Assembly (NCBI RefSeq): GCF_000719285.1
Contig: NZ_JOFS01000042.1
Span: 1 to 58,292 of the forward strand
Direction of reading: 5' to 3'
Length of the DNA: 58,292 nucleotides
Origin: Streptomyces bicolor
Lineage (GTDB): Bacteria; Actinomycetota; Actinomycetes; Streptomycetales; Streptomycetaceae
Position numbers and translations under genes: made by a program. The notes beneath the pieces are model-generated. The model did no database searches, was not told where the DNA came from, and saw only the letters and a list, made by a program, of their open reading frames with translations. Positions 9,161 to 17,932 of the stretch are shown here, piece by piece (within the stretch, counting starts at the first letter, position 1; the number at the start of each line of letters is the position of its first letter).

Positions 9161-9343
9161 TCAGATGTGGTGGGGCGGCTTCTCGTCGAGGAAGCGTTTC
9201 AGGTCGGCCGCGCTGTCGCCGTCGGTGCCAGGCCGCTCGCCCCATCCACGGTCCGTGTCGTCCGAGGACTGCTGGTCCAGCGGGTCGTCGAAGATCAGCG
9301 CAGGCTTCGGCTTGCGCGGCTCGGAGGCGGAGGCGGTACTCAT
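9161..9343 (-). CDS. Small conserved-looking hypothetical protein (60 aa)
   Basis: A 60-residue acidic, proline-containing protein without a signal peptide or TM segment. Its C-terminus ends in ADLKRFLDEKPPHHI. It packs tightly against mscL, four bases apart and convergent, and its third-position GC bias favours this frame. I do not recognise a domain. Gene boundaries are supported by the ATG at 9343 and the tight neighbour fit; function unknown. Confidence 0.65.
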   Translation of the reverse strand: MSTASASEPRKPKPALIFDDPLDQQSSDDTDRGWGERPGTDGDSAADLKRFLDEKPPHHI

Positions 9344-9456
9344 GCGTCCAGGGTACGGTCCTTGGGGCTACGGCTACCGGGCTGCGGGTGACGGCCTTGC
9401 GCACTTGTGAATCACTGGGCAAGCAATTCCCCGCCCCATCTGCTGTGCTTGATCCC

Positions 9457-10695
9457 ATGACGTCCAGTTCGACTCCCGCGCCGGACTCCCCCCGGGCGCG
9501 CGAAAGCAACCGCCCACTGCGCAGGCTCACGGCCCGTGGCCGTGAGGAGGCGCACCGGACCGCCACCCCGCTCGAGCTCTTCTTCGACCTGTGCTTCGTC
9601 GTGGCCATCGCCCAGGTCGGGATCCAGCTGGTGCACGCCGTCGCCGAGGGGCACGCGGGCGAGGGGATCCTCAACTACGCGATGGTCTTCTTCGCCATCT
9701 GGTGGGCCTGGATGAACTTCACCTGGTTCGCCTCGGCGTACGACAACGACGACGTCCTCTACCGGGTCGTCACCCTGCTGCAGATCGCCGGTGTGCTGGT
9801 CCTGGCGGCCGGGGTCTCCCAGGCGTTCGAGGACCACGACTTCCTCGCGGTCTGGCTGGGCTACGTGATCATGCGGCTCGCACTCGTCACGCAGTGGCTG
9901 CGCGCGGCCAGGTCGAGTGAGGGCCCGGAGAGAACGATGGCCCTGCGGTATGCCGCCGGTGTGCTGTTGTGTCTCGTCGGCTGGCTGGGGCTGGTGGTCC
10001 TGCCCGAGGACGCCAGGCCCTGGCTCTTCCTGGTGATGGCGATCCTCGAGCTGTGCGTGCCGCCGTACGCGGAGAAGGACCACCCCACGTCCTGGCATCC
10101 ACGCCATATCGCCGAGCGGTACGGGCTGTTCACGATCATCGTGCTAGGCGAGACCATCGCCGCGGCCACGGTGGCGGTGAAGACGGGCATCGACGAGAGC
10201 GACGAGCTGGGCGAACTGCTGCCGATCGCCGCGGGCGGGCTGCTGATCATCTTCGCCGCGTGGTGGATCTACTTCGTGGTGCCGATCCACGGTCACCTGC
10301 GCTCCAACAAGCAGGCGTTCCTGTGGGGCTACGGCCACTACCTCGTCTTCGCCTCGGCGGCCGCGATCGGCGCGGGCCTGGAGGTGGCGGTCGAGCAGAG
10401 CATCGGCAAGGCGCACATCTCGACGCTGGCCGCGTCGGCCGCGGTGACCCTGCCGACGGCGCTCTACCTGCTCACCGTCTGGGCGCTGCACTCGCGCCAC
10501 TTCAAGTTCGGCATCACCCAGCAACTGGTGCTGCCGACGACGGCCCTGCTGGTGATCTGCTGCACGTTCCTGGGCGAGTGGGCGGTGCTCGCGGCCGGCC
10601 TCGTCTCGGCGCTGGCGGTCGCGACCGGGACCACGCTGACGGCACGTATGACGAGCCGGGAGGACAGACAGCGGCTGAAGGCGCCGGTCGCCTAG
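9457..10695 (+). CDS. Low temperature requirement protein A (LtrA) family membrane protein
   Basis: A 412-residue polytopic membrane protein. The LtrA signature is visible near the N-terminus as TPLELFFDLCFVVAIAQ. WWAWMNFTWFASAYDNDD and the later ERYGLFTIIVLGETIAAATV are also family hallmarks. About ten hydrophobic helices follow a charged 50-residue cytoplasmic head. LtrA is named after a Listeria cold-growth locus; the biochemical role is unknown. ATG at 9457 is preferred over the open frame from 9388 because the upstream stretch overlaps the divergent promoter region. Confidence 0.88.
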   Translation: MTSSSTPAPDSPRARESNRPLRRLTARGREEAHRTATPLELFFDLCFVVAIAQVGIQLVHAVAEGHAGEGILNYAMVFFAIWWAWMNFTWFASAYDNDDVLYRVVTLLQIAGVLVLAAGVSQAFEDHDFLAVWLGYVIMRLALVTQWLRAARSSEGPERTMALRYAAGVLLCLVGWLGLVVLPEDARPWLFLVMAILELCVPPYAEKDHPTSWHPRHIAERYGLFTIIVLGETIAAATVAVKTGIDESDELGELLPIAAGGLLIIFAAWWIYFVVPIHGHLRSNKQAFLWGYGHYLVFASAAAIGAGLEVAVEQSIGKAHISTLAASAAVTLPTALYLLTVWALHSRHFKFGITQQLVLPTTALLVICCTFLGEWAVLAAGLVSALAVATGTTLTARMTSREDRQRLKAPVA

Positions 10696-10816
10696 GGAAA
10701 GGGACGACCGAGGGGACGGCTGAAGAGACGACGGAAGGGGCGGCGGTAGGGGCGAAGATGGGTCACGGCCGACGCGGGTCATAGGGCGGCGCCGGGCACT
10801 GGACGAGACTGGGCCC

Positions 10817-11845
10817 ATGACAGTTGACGCTCTGACAGACGTCGCGGGATTGCGGGTGGGGCACGCGACGCGCACCGGCGACGGTTGGCTCACCGGCACC
10901 ACGGTGGTCCTCGCGCCCGAGGGAGGGGCCGTCGCCGCCGTGGACGTACGCGGCGGGGGCCCCGGCACCAAGGAGACCGACGCGCTCGATCCGCGCAACC
11001 TCGTGCAGAAGGTCGAGGCGATCGTGCTCACCGGCGGCAGCGCGTACGGACTCGACGCGGCGTCCGGGGTGATGGCCTGGCTCGAGGAGCGGGGGCGCGG
11101 GGTGCGCGTGGGCGTGGATCCGGCGGAGGTCGTGCCCGTGGTCCCGGCCGCCTGTGTCTTCGACCTCGGGCGGGGCGGCGACTTCCGGGCGAGGCCGGAC
11201 GCGGCCACCGGGCGGGCGGCCGTCGAGGCGGCCGCGGCGACCGAACCCGGCACGCCCGTGCGGGAGGGATGCGTGGGCGCCGGCACGGGAGCCACGGTCG
11301 GGCCGGTCAAGGGCGGCATCGGCACGGCGAGCGTCGTCCTGGACTCGGGCATCACGGTGGCCGCCCTGGTGGTGGCCAACGCGGCGGGGGCGGCGGTGGA
11401 TCCGGAAACCGGTGTGATGTACGGGGAGTTGTTCCAGGGGCGGGTGGTCTACCCGGAGACCCACGTCCACGAGGCCGCACGCCGCCGCCTCGCCGAGATC
11501 GCGGTCAAGAACGCACCGCCTCCGCTGAACACCACGCTCGCGGTGGTCGCCACCGACGCGGACCTGTCGAAGGCGCAGGCGCAGAAGCTGGCCGGCACGT
11601 CGCACGACGGCATCGCACGCGCGGTGCGGCCGGTGCACCTGCTCCACGACGGCGACACGGTCTTCGCCCTGGCCACCGGGGACCGCCCGCTCGACACCGG
11701 GCACCCCCTCGCGCTGAACGACATCCTCGCGGCGGGCGCGGACGCGGTGACGCGCGCGATCGTGCGCGCCGTACGCGCGGCCGAGTCGGTGGACGGGCCG
11801 GGGGGAGTGTGGCCGTCGTACCGGGAGTTGTACGGGGAGCGCTGA
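10817..11845 (+). CDS. P1 family peptidase (DmpA/S58-like)
   Basis: A 342-residue member of the P1/DmpA aminopeptidase family, Ntn-like enzymes that self-cleave to expose a Ser/Thr nucleophile. Features are LTDVAGLRVGHAT at the N-terminus, the glycine-rich LTGGSAYGLDAASGVM, GTGATVGPVKGGIGTAS, and the likely cleavage/nucleophile region PPLNTTLAVVATDADL. Cytoplasmic, with no signal peptide. ATG start at 10817. It is preceded by a purine-rich GACG-repetitive leader of about 120 bp and followed by a short tandem repeat. Confidence 0.85.
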   Translation: MTVDALTDVAGLRVGHATRTGDGWLTGTTVVLAPEGGAVAAVDVRGGGPGTKETDALDPRNLVQKVEAIVLTGGSAYGLDAASGVMAWLEERGRGVRVGVDPAEVVPVVPAACVFDLGRGGDFRARPDAATGRAAVEAAAATEPGTPVREGCVGAGTGATVGPVKGGIGTASVVLDSGITVAALVVANAAGAAVDPETGVMYGELFQGRVVYPETHVHEAARRRLAEIAVKNAPPPLNTTLAVVATDADLSKAQAQKLAGTSHDGIARAVRPVHLLHDGDTVFALATGDRPLDTGHPLALNDILAAGADAVTRAIVRAVRAAESVDGPGGVWPSYRELYGER

Positions 11846-11910
11846 CCGCGGATCCGGCAGGCGGCGCCTGCGCAGGGTGCGGGACGGTGTGGGTCCGTGC
11901 GGTATGTACA

Positions 11911-11950
11911 GGTCCGTGCGGGGCCGTGCGGGGCCGTGCGGGGCCGTGCG
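11911..11950. repeat. Four tandem copies of a 10-bp unit
   Basis: GGxCCGTGCG is repeated four times without spacer (GGTCCGTGCG then three GGGCCGTGCG). It lies in the 215-bp gap between the peptidase stop and the L,D-transpeptidase start. A further GGTCCGTGCGG lies just upstream. Replication slippage is likely. Confidence 0.8.
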
Positions 11951-12060
11951 GGTGATTGTCGCGGTTCTGTCACGTGATGGCGTTCACCGCGTACGGCGGG
12001 AACCCGGTTCGGTGGCGGTGGCCTCTTCCACCGTGGAACGGAACGGATCCCGCAGATCAC

Positions 12061-13296
12061 ATGAACTTGGAGCAGCTCGTGACAACGCCGGACATAGCAG
12101 CGCGGCGCGCACTGAGGGCCTGTGCCGCCCTGGTGATCGGCGCCCTGACCCTCACCGCCTGCGGCTGGAGCGCCAACGCCGACAACGAGGACGGGAAGGG
12201 CGGCAAGGACTCCGCGGCGTCCGCCGCGAAGATCGTGATCTCGGCGAAGGACGGCTCGTCAGGCGCGTCGATCAACACGACCGGCGTGAAGGTCAGCGAC
12301 GGGAAGCTGACCGACGTGAAGATGACGCTGGCGGACAGCGGGGAGGCCGTGCCGGGCTCCCTGTCGGCCGACGGCGGCAGCTGGAAGCCGAAGGAGCAGC
12401 TGGAGCGGGGCACGAAGTACGAGATCTCGGCCAGCGCGAAGGGCGTGGACGGGCGCACCGTCGCCGCCGACTCGACCTTCACCACGGTCAGTCCGGCCAA
12501 CAGCTTCATAGGGACGTACACGCCGGACGACGGCACGACGGTCGGCGTCGGTATGCCGGTGTCCTTCAACTTCGACAAGGCGATCAGCGACAAGAAGGCC
12601 GTGCAGTCGCACATCACGGTCACCTCCAGCAGCGGGCAGAAGGTGGTCGGGCACTGGTTCGGCGAGCAGCGGCTCGACTTCCGGCCCGAGGAGTACTGGA
12701 AGGCCGGTTCCAAGGTCACGATGAAGGTCGACCTGGACGGCGTCGAGGGCGCGAACGGTGTCTTCGGCGTGCAGAAGAAGACCGTCACCTTCACTGTCGG
12801 GCGCTCGCAGGTCTCCACGGTCGACGTCGACACGCAGACGATGACGGTCGTGCGGGACGGCAAGACGATCAAGTCGGTGCCGATCTCGGCGGGCAGCGCG
12901 GAGTTCACCACGTACAACGGGCAGATGGTGATCTCCGAGAAGTTCACCAAGCTGCGGATGGACAGCAGGACCGTCGGCCTGGACAACGCGTACAACATCC
13001 CGGATGTGCCGCACGCGATGCGGCTGACCCAGTCAGGGACGTTCATCCACGGCAACTACTGGTACAACAAGGGCAATCCGCCCTTCGGCCGCCAGGGCAC
13101 CAGCCACGGCTGCGTCGGCCTGCAGGATGTGCAGGGCGGACAGGGTGACACGCCCTCCAAGTGGTTCTACGACAACTCGATCCTCGGCGACGTCGTGATC
13201 GTCAAGAACTCTCCCGACAAGACCGTGACGCCGGACAACGGGCTCAACGGCTGGAACATGGCGTGGAGCGAGTGGGTCGCGGGCAGTGCCGCGTGA
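12061..13296 (+). CDS. L,D-transpeptidase lipoprotein (Ig-like domains + YkuD)
   Basis: A 411-residue lipoprotein that cross-links peptidoglycan through 3-3 (L,D) bonds at the outer face of the membrane. The order is a signal peptide with lipobox LTAC, two Ig-like beta domains (about residues 45-245), and a YkuD catalytic domain beginning near VSTVDVDTQTMTVVRDG. The catalytic motif HGNYWYNKGNPPFG...SHGCVGL contains the active-site Cys. The architecture matches actinobacterial Ldt enzymes, which are linked to beta-lactam tolerance. The ATG at 12061 has no clear ribosome site; a GTG at 12079 is preceded by GGAG at six bases and may be the true start. A hairpin follows the gene. Confidence 0.93.
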   Translation: MNLEQLVTTPDIAARRALRACAALVIGALTLTACGWSANADNEDGKGGKDSAASAAKIVISAKDGSSGASINTTGVKVSDGKLTDVKMTLADSGEAVPGSLSADGGSWKPKEQLERGTKYEISASAKGVDGRTVAADSTFTTVSPANSFIGTYTPDDGTTVGVGMPVSFNFDKAISDKKAVQSHITVTSSSGQKVVGHWFGEQRLDFRPEEYWKAGSKVTMKVDLDGVEGANGVFGVQKKTVTFTVGRSQVSTVDVDTQTMTVVRDGKTIKSVPISAGSAEFTTYNGQMVISEKFTKLRMDSRTVGLDNAYNIPDVPHAMRLTQSGTFIHGNYWYNKGNPPFGRQGTSHGCVGLQDVQGGQGDTPSKWFYDNSILGDVVIVKNSPDKTVTPDNGLNGWNMAWSEWVAGSAA

Positions 13297-13339
13297 TCCA
13301 CTGAAGTACCGTTCCAGCAGGGATTGTTGATGGTTCGTC

Positions 13340-13368
13340 GGGCCGCGCGGGAACTTCTCGCGCGGCCC
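13340..13368 (+). terminator. Hairpin terminator after the L,D-transpeptidase gene
   Basis: GGGCCGCGCG pairs perfectly with CGCGCGGCCC across a nine-base loop, 44 bp after the stop codon. Confidence 0.75.
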
Positions 13369-13474
13369 GTGCGTTTTACCGGACGTACGTTTTCTCGGTT
13401 CCCGGACATGATGTCCGACCGAGGGGCTACGGTATGCACCCACAAGGTGACATGCAGCAACGCCGGGAGAAACC

Positions 13475-14221
13475 TTGAGCGTTCCGTACGAGACGGCAGC
13501 GTACGAACCACCCGAGTCGCCGGAGTCTCCGGAGGAGCACCTCGCGCGACTCCTCGGCCGCGCCCTGAACTCCTTCGAGTTGGCCGACGAGACGATACAG
13601 CGGCTCGACTGTGCGCTGGCTCACGACAGCTCTCTGCACTCCGCGCACCACAGCGCGGGACTGCACCGCGAGACGTACCGGCACACCTGGCTGCTCGCCG
13701 ACGGCTCGGCGCTCACGCTGTGGGAGCTCGTGCACAACACCGCACGGGGCGGGGCGCCGCAGCACGAGGTGTACGCCGACGAGGAGGAGCTGCGCGCCGC
13801 GACCTCGCGGTTGCCGTTGCCGTCGGACGCGCCGGACTTCGAACTGCCGGTGACGGTGCAGCTGTCGCCGATACCCGCGCCCCGGCACGCGTATGTGCCG
13901 GACGACTCGGCGGACCACGCGCGCCGGCTGCTGCGCCGGGCGGAGAACGCCGACCGGCCGGGCGCGGAGACGGCCGCGTTACTGACCACGGCGTTCGCGC
14001 ACCAGATCACGCAGGCCTTCGGCCGCCCGTGCCGCACGGGACGCGCCGGGCTGTGCTTCTCGCTCTACGAGCACGCCTTCCTGCTGCGCGACGGCAGGGA
14101 GGTCTCCCTGTGGGAGGTCGAGCACACGGCGACACCGGACGGACGGCACATGTGCGAGGTGTACGTCGACGAGGACGCGGCGCGCGATGCGATGGAGCGG
14201 CGGGCGACGCAGGTGTCGTAA
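13475..14221 (+). CDS. DUF6227-like hypothetical protein
   Basis: A 248-residue soluble protein with an internal duplication. The block around RHTWLLADGSALTLWELVHNT...HEVYADEEELRAA (residues about 69-112) recurs as EHAFLLRDGREVSLWEVEHTA...CEVYVDEDAARDA (about residues 197-240). Each copy thus holds a xLLxDGxxxxLWExxH motif and an acidic VY(A/V)DE motif. I associate it with the Streptomyces family DUF6227 from memory; function unknown. The TTG start at 13475 is chosen because GGGAGA precedes it at the right distance. Confidence 0.75.
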   Translation: MSVPYETAAYEPPESPESPEEHLARLLGRALNSFELADETIQRLDCALAHDSSLHSAHHSAGLHRETYRHTWLLADGSALTLWELVHNTARGGAPQHEVYADEEELRAATSRLPLPSDAPDFELPVTVQLSPIPAPRHAYVPDDSADHARRLLRRAENADRPGAETAALLTTAFAHQITQAFGRPCRTGRAGLCFSLYEHAFLLRDGREVSLWEVEHTATPDGRHMCEVYVDEDAARDAMERRATQVS

Positions 14222-14244
14222 CCCGGCTATCCCGGCCCGGATGT

Positions 14245-14502
14245 TCAGCGACCGTCGCTGAGCCGGCGTACCAGTCCCGCGAACGCGTCCCGTTCCGCCG
14301 GGGTAAGTTCCACGGCCTCCAGTTCGGGGGCCGTCCGGCGCTGTTGCGGGAGGGCGGAGAGTGCCGAGCCGCCCGGGCGCATCGGCGAGCGCTGCGGGCG
14401 GATGCCGCGCAGGAGACGGATCAGGCTGACCACCCAGAGCACGGCCGCCAGGGCCAGGACGGCAGGGCCCAGCAGTTGGAGGAACGAGACGTGCTCAGGC
14501 AT
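14245..14502 (-). CDS. Small single-pass membrane protein (85 aa)
   Basis: An 85-residue protein with one N-terminal hydrophobic helix (LQLLGPAVLALAAVLWVVSLI) and a basic, then charged cytoplasmic tail ending RDAFAGLVRRLSDGR. Function unknown. The frame is open upstream to 14589, but that part runs through a perfect hairpin terminator, so the ATG at 14502 is chosen. It is convergent with the DUF6227 gene, 23 bp apart. Confidence 0.65.
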   Translation of the reverse strand: MPEHVSFLQLLGPAVLALAAVLWVVSLIRLLRGIRPQRSPMRPGGSALSALPQQRRTAPELEAVELTPAERDAFAGLVRRLSDGR

Positions 14503-14518
14503 GGGCCCCAGTAGACAC

Positions 14519-14548
14519 CACGGTCCGGGCCTTTGGGCCCGGACCGTG
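14519..14548 (-). terminator. Strong hairpin downstream of fruA
   Basis: CACGGTCCGGGCC and GGCCCGGACCGTG form a perfect 13-bp stem around a TTTG tetraloop. It lies about 110 bp beyond the fruA stop on the leftward transcript and directly in front of the small membrane protein gene. It would separate the two. Confidence 0.75.
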
Positions 14549-14658
14549 ACGTATCTCGCAGGTGCCGTGAACAACTCACAGCGCCTCAAAGGGACAAGCG
14601 GGAGCTTTGCCCGCCGGAGGACTCAGGGCCTGTCCGGCGGATGCTTGCGGATCATGCC

Positions 14659-16740
14659 CTACGCCGCCACCGGCTGCTTGGCCTCCGCGGCCGAGGCCGC
14701 CGGGGACTCGGCGGCGGGGGTGCCGTCCGGGGCCGTCCCGCGCATGCCCTTCAGGAGGATCACCAGGCCGGCCGTGACCGCCGTACCGGCCGCGATGGCC
14801 AGCAGGTAGAGGAACGGCTTGCCGATCAGGAAGGTGACCCAGATGCCGCCGTGCGGGGCGCGCAGGGTCGAGCCGAACGCCATGGTCAGCGCGCCGGTGA
14901 CCGCGCCGCCCGCCATGGAGGCGGGGATGACGCGCAGCGGGTCGGCCGCGGCGAACGGGATCGCGCCCTCGGAGATGAAGGAGGCGCCCAGCACCCAGGC
15001 CGCCTTGCCGTTCTCGCGCTCGGCGGTGGTGAACAGCTTCTTGCGGACCGTGGTCGCCAGCGCCATGCCCAGCGGCGGGACCATGCCGGCGGCCATCACG
15101 GCGGCCATGATCTTCATCGCGGAGTCGCTGGGCGCCGCGACCGAGATGCCGGCCGTCGCGAAGGTGTAGGCCACCTTGTTGACCGGGCCACCGAGGTCGA
15201 AGCACATCATCAGGCCGAGCAGGACGCCGAGCAGGATGGCGTTGGTGCCGGACAGACCGTTCAGCCAGTCGGTCAGGCCCTTCTGGGCCTCGGAGATCGG
15301 CTTGCCGATCACCACGAACATCAGGAAGCCGACGACCGCCGACGAGACCAGCGGGATCACCACCACCGGCATGATGCCGCGCAGCACCGGCGGGATGTTG
15401 ATCCGCTGGATGCCGAGGACCACACCACCGGCGATCAGACCGGCGACCAGACCGCCGAGGAAGCCCGCGCCGATCGTGACGGAGATCGCGCCGCCGACGA
15501 AGCCGGGCACGAGACCTGGCCGGTCGGCCATGCCGTACGCGATGTATCCGGCGAGGACGGGGACGAGGAAGCCGAAGGCCGCCGCGCCGATCTGGAACAG
15601 CAGCGCGCCCCAGCTGTCGACCTGGCCCCAGTCGAAGTGCTCGGTGACCGACTTGGCCTCGTTGATCTGGTAGCCGCCGATCGCGAAGCCGAGGGCGATC
15701 AGCAGACCGCCGGCCGCGACGAACGGGACCATGTAACTCACGCCGGACATCAGCCACTTGCGCAGCTTGCTGCCGTAGCCCTCGCCGGGCTCGCCGACGC
15801 GCTCGACGGGCGTGCCGCCGCCGGGCCGGGCCGCCGCGGTGACCTCACCGCGGGCCGCCTTCTCGCGCACCTCGGCGATGAGTTCGGCGGGGCGGTTGAT
15901 GCCCGCCTTCACGCCGGTGTCCACGGTCGGCTTGCCGGCGAAGCGGTCCTTCTCGCGTACGGCCACGTCGTGGGCGAAGATCACGCCGTCCGCCGCGGCG
16001 ATGACGGCCGGGTCGAGGCGGGTGAAGCCGGCCGAGCCCTGCGTCTCGACGACGAGTTCGACGCCCGCCTCGCGGCCCGCGTTCTCCAGCGACTCGGCCG
16101 CCATGTACGTGTGGGCGATGCCGGTCGGGCAGGAGGTGACGGCGACGATACGGAAGGGGCGCTCGCCGGGCGTCTCGCCGGGGGCCTCAGCGGTGGTACC
16201 GCCAGGGGCCCCGGAGGTGGTGCCCGTGGCGTCGTCGGCGGAGGCCGCCACCGACGACGCCACGGAGTCTGTGGAAGCGGCCGTCTCGGCCGCCGGGGGC
16301 TCCTCGCCCCGGATCAGCGCCGCCGCCGACGCCGCGTCCCCCACCGACCGCAGCGCGTCCGTGAACTCGGCGTTCATCAGCTGCCGGGCCAGCGACGACA
16401 GGATCGTCAGGTGGGCGTCGTCCGCGCCCGCCGGGGCGGCGATCAGGAAGATCAGGTCCGCGGGGCCGTCCGCCGCGCCGAAGTCGATGCCGGCGGCGCT
16501 GCGGCCGAAGGCGAGCGTCGGCTCGGTGACGTGCTCGCTGCGGCAGTGCGGGATGCCGATGCCGCCGTCGAGGCCGGTCGGCATCTGTGCCTCACGGGCG
16601 GCCACGTCGGCGAGGTAGCCGTCCAGGTCGGTCACCCGGCCCAGGGCCACCATGCGCTCGGCGAGGGCGCGCGCCGCCGCTTCCTTGGTATCGGCGGACA
16701 GGTCGAGATCGACCAGGTCCGCGGTGATCATGTCGCTCAT
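14659..16740 (-). CDS. fruA: PTS fructose transporter, fused EIIABC
   Basis: A 693-residue fused fructose permease. It imports fructose and phosphorylates it to fructose-1-phosphate using phosphate from HPr. EIIA is at residues about 1-150 with phosphorylatable His65 in GGIGIPHC. An Ala/Gly/Thr/Ser linker (about 150-192) follows, then EIIB with Cys204 in VTSCPTGIAHTYMAAESLE. A second linker leads to the membrane EIIC (about 310-665, beginning KLRKWLMSGVSYMVPFVAAGG). The tail is alanine-rich. The ATG at 16740 has AAGGAG seven bases upstream and overlaps the stop codon of the preceding 83-codon ORF (ATGA). Last gene of the fruR-fruK-fruA operon. Confidence 0.95.
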   Translation of the reverse strand: MSDMITADLVDLDLSADTKEAAARALAERMVALGRVTDLDGYLADVAAREAQMPTGLDGGIGIPHCRSEHVTEPTLAFGRSAAGIDFGAADGPADLIFLIAAPAGADDAHLTILSSLARQLMNAEFTDALRSVGDAASAAALIRGEEPPAAETAASTDSVASSVAASADDATGTTSGAPGGTTAEAPGETPGERPFRIVAVTSCPTGIAHTYMAAESLENAGREAGVELVVETQGSAGFTRLDPAVIAAADGVIFAHDVAVREKDRFAGKPTVDTGVKAGINRPAELIAEVREKAARGEVTAAARPGGGTPVERVGEPGEGYGSKLRKWLMSGVSYMVPFVAAGGLLIALGFAIGGYQINEAKSVTEHFDWGQVDSWGALLFQIGAAAFGFLVPVLAGYIAYGMADRPGLVPGFVGGAISVTIGAGFLGGLVAGLIAGGVVLGIQRINIPPVLRGIMPVVVIPLVSSAVVGFLMFVVIGKPISEAQKGLTDWLNGLSGTNAILLGVLLGLMMCFDLGGPVNKVAYTFATAGISVAAPSDSAMKIMAAVMAAGMVPPLGMALATTVRKKLFTTAERENGKAAWVLGASFISEGAIPFAAADPLRVIPASMAGGAVTGALTMAFGSTLRAPHGGIWVTFLIGKPFLYLLAIAAGTAVTAGLVILLKGMRGTAPDGTPAAESPAASAAEAKQPVAA

Positions 16741-16988
16741 CGCGGGCTCCTTCGCACGCGTATCGCCCGGGGAGTCTGGTGGGCGGTGCAGGGGACGGGG
16801 GTGCGGTGGGGGGTGGCGGTGGGGGTGCCAGGGGTGGAGGGGTGGGCGGGGTCGGGGAAACCCCGCCTCCCCCGGGCGGCAGAGCGGCTCAGGAGGCCCT
16901 GCCGTCCGTAGGCGGCCGTGAGTAACAGCGAGCTTCGCCGCTCGCGGAGCCGATCGGGAAGGGTTGTGACAACTGCGACATCTGTCAT
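16737..16988 (-). CDS. Putative coupled small ORF between fruK and fruA (83 codons)
   Basis: This frame exactly fills the 245-bp fruK-fruA gap. Its ATG overlaps the fruK stop (ATGA) and its stop overlaps the fruA start (ATGA). A strong ribosome site (GAAGGAG, eight-base spacing) lies inside the 3' end of fruK. The product starts MTDVAVVTTLPDRLRERR and becomes a basic, Pro/Thr/His-rich tail without a recognisable domain. One Leu codon is TTA (minus strand, near 16924), rare in Streptomyces and dependent on the bldA tRNA. Third-position GC is only about 60% in the first 22 codons but about 87% afterwards. It may encode a small protein, or its translation may simply carry ribosomes to fruA. Coincidental overlaps cannot be excluded. 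Confidence 0.5.
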   Translation of the reverse strand: MTDVAVVTTLPDRLRERRSSLLLTAAYGRQGLLSRSAARGRRGFPDPAHPSTPGTPTATPHRTPVPCTAHQTPRAIRVRRSPR

Positions 16989-17932
16989 GACACCGGCTCC
17001 TTCAGGACGCGATCCACCGGCACCTCGGCCGTGACCGTCACCGCCGCCAGGTCCAGGTCGCCCGGGGACGGCATCACGCTGCCGGGAAGCTGTACGGCCG
17101 CCGCGCCGTGGGCGACCGCCGAGGCAAGGGCCTCCGGGCCGGTGCCGCCCGCGATCAGGAAGCCGGCGAGGGAGGAGTCACCGGCGCCGACGTTGCTGCG
17201 TACGACCTCCACGTGCGCGCTGCCGAACCAGGCACCCGAGCCGTCCACCAGCAGCTGCCCGTCGGCGCCCAGGCTCGCGAGGACGGCGCGCGCGCCCATC
17301 TCGCGCAACTCCTCGGCCGCCTTCACCGCGTCGCCCACGGTGGCCAGGGGCCGCCCGACCGCTTCCGAGAGCTCCTCGGCGTTGGGCTTCACCACGTCGG
17401 GACGGGCGCGCAGGGCTTCGAGGAGGGCGCGCCCGGAAGTGTCCAGCGCGATCCGTGCGCCCCCGTCGTGCGCCCGCGCGACCACATCGGCGTACCAGGA
17501 CGGCGCGAGCCCGCGCGGCAGGCTCCCGCAGCACGCGATCCACTCGGCGTCGCGCGAGTGCTCATGCACCGTCTCCAGGAGCAACTCCTGCTCGGCCGCG
17601 GACAGTTCGGGACCGGGCGCGTTGATCTTCGTCAGCACCCCGTCCGACTCCGCGAGCGCGATGTTCGAGCGAGTGGCCCCGGCGACCCGCACCGCGGTGA
17701 CCTCGATGCCCTGCGCGTGGAGCAGGTCCGCGACGACCGCGCCGGGCGCACCACCCAGGGGCAGGACGGCGACCGTGCGCCGCCCGGCGGCCGCCACGGC
17801 TCGTGAGACGTTCACGCCCTTGCCGCCAGGGTCCATCCGTTCGCCGGTGGCGCGGATGACCTCGCCGCGGTCGAGGGAGGGGACCTCGTAGGTGCGGTCC
17901 AGCGACGGGTTGGGGGTGACGGTGAGGATCAT
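16985..17932 (-). CDS. fruK: 1-phosphofructokinase
   Basis: A 315-residue PfkB/ribokinase-fold kinase that converts fructose-1-phosphate and ATP to fructose-1,6-bisphosphate. The N-terminus MILTVTPNPSLDRTYEV is typical of 1-PFK/tagatose-6-P kinases. GGKGVNVSRAVAAAGR forms the sugar-phosphate pocket, and NVGAGDSSLAGFL near the C-terminus holds the catalytic Asp of the GAGD anion hole. Its start overlaps the fruR stop by four bases and its stop overlaps the following small ORF by four bases, so the operon is translationally coupled. Confidence 0.95.
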   Translation of the reverse strand: MILTVTPNPSLDRTYEVPSLDRGEVIRATGERMDPGGKGVNVSRAVAAAGRRTVAVLPLGGAPGAVVADLLHAQGIEVTAVRVAGATRSNIALAESDGVLTKINAPGPELSAAEQELLLETVHEHSRDAEWIACCGSLPRGLAPSWYADVVARAHDGGARIALDTSGRALLEALRARPDVVKPNAEELSEAVGRPLATVGDAVKAAEELREMGARAVLASLGADGQLLVDGSGAWFGSAHVEVVRSNVGAGDSSLAGFLIAGGTGPEALASAVAHGAAAVQLPGSVMPSPGDLDLAAVTVTAEVPVDRVLKEPVS

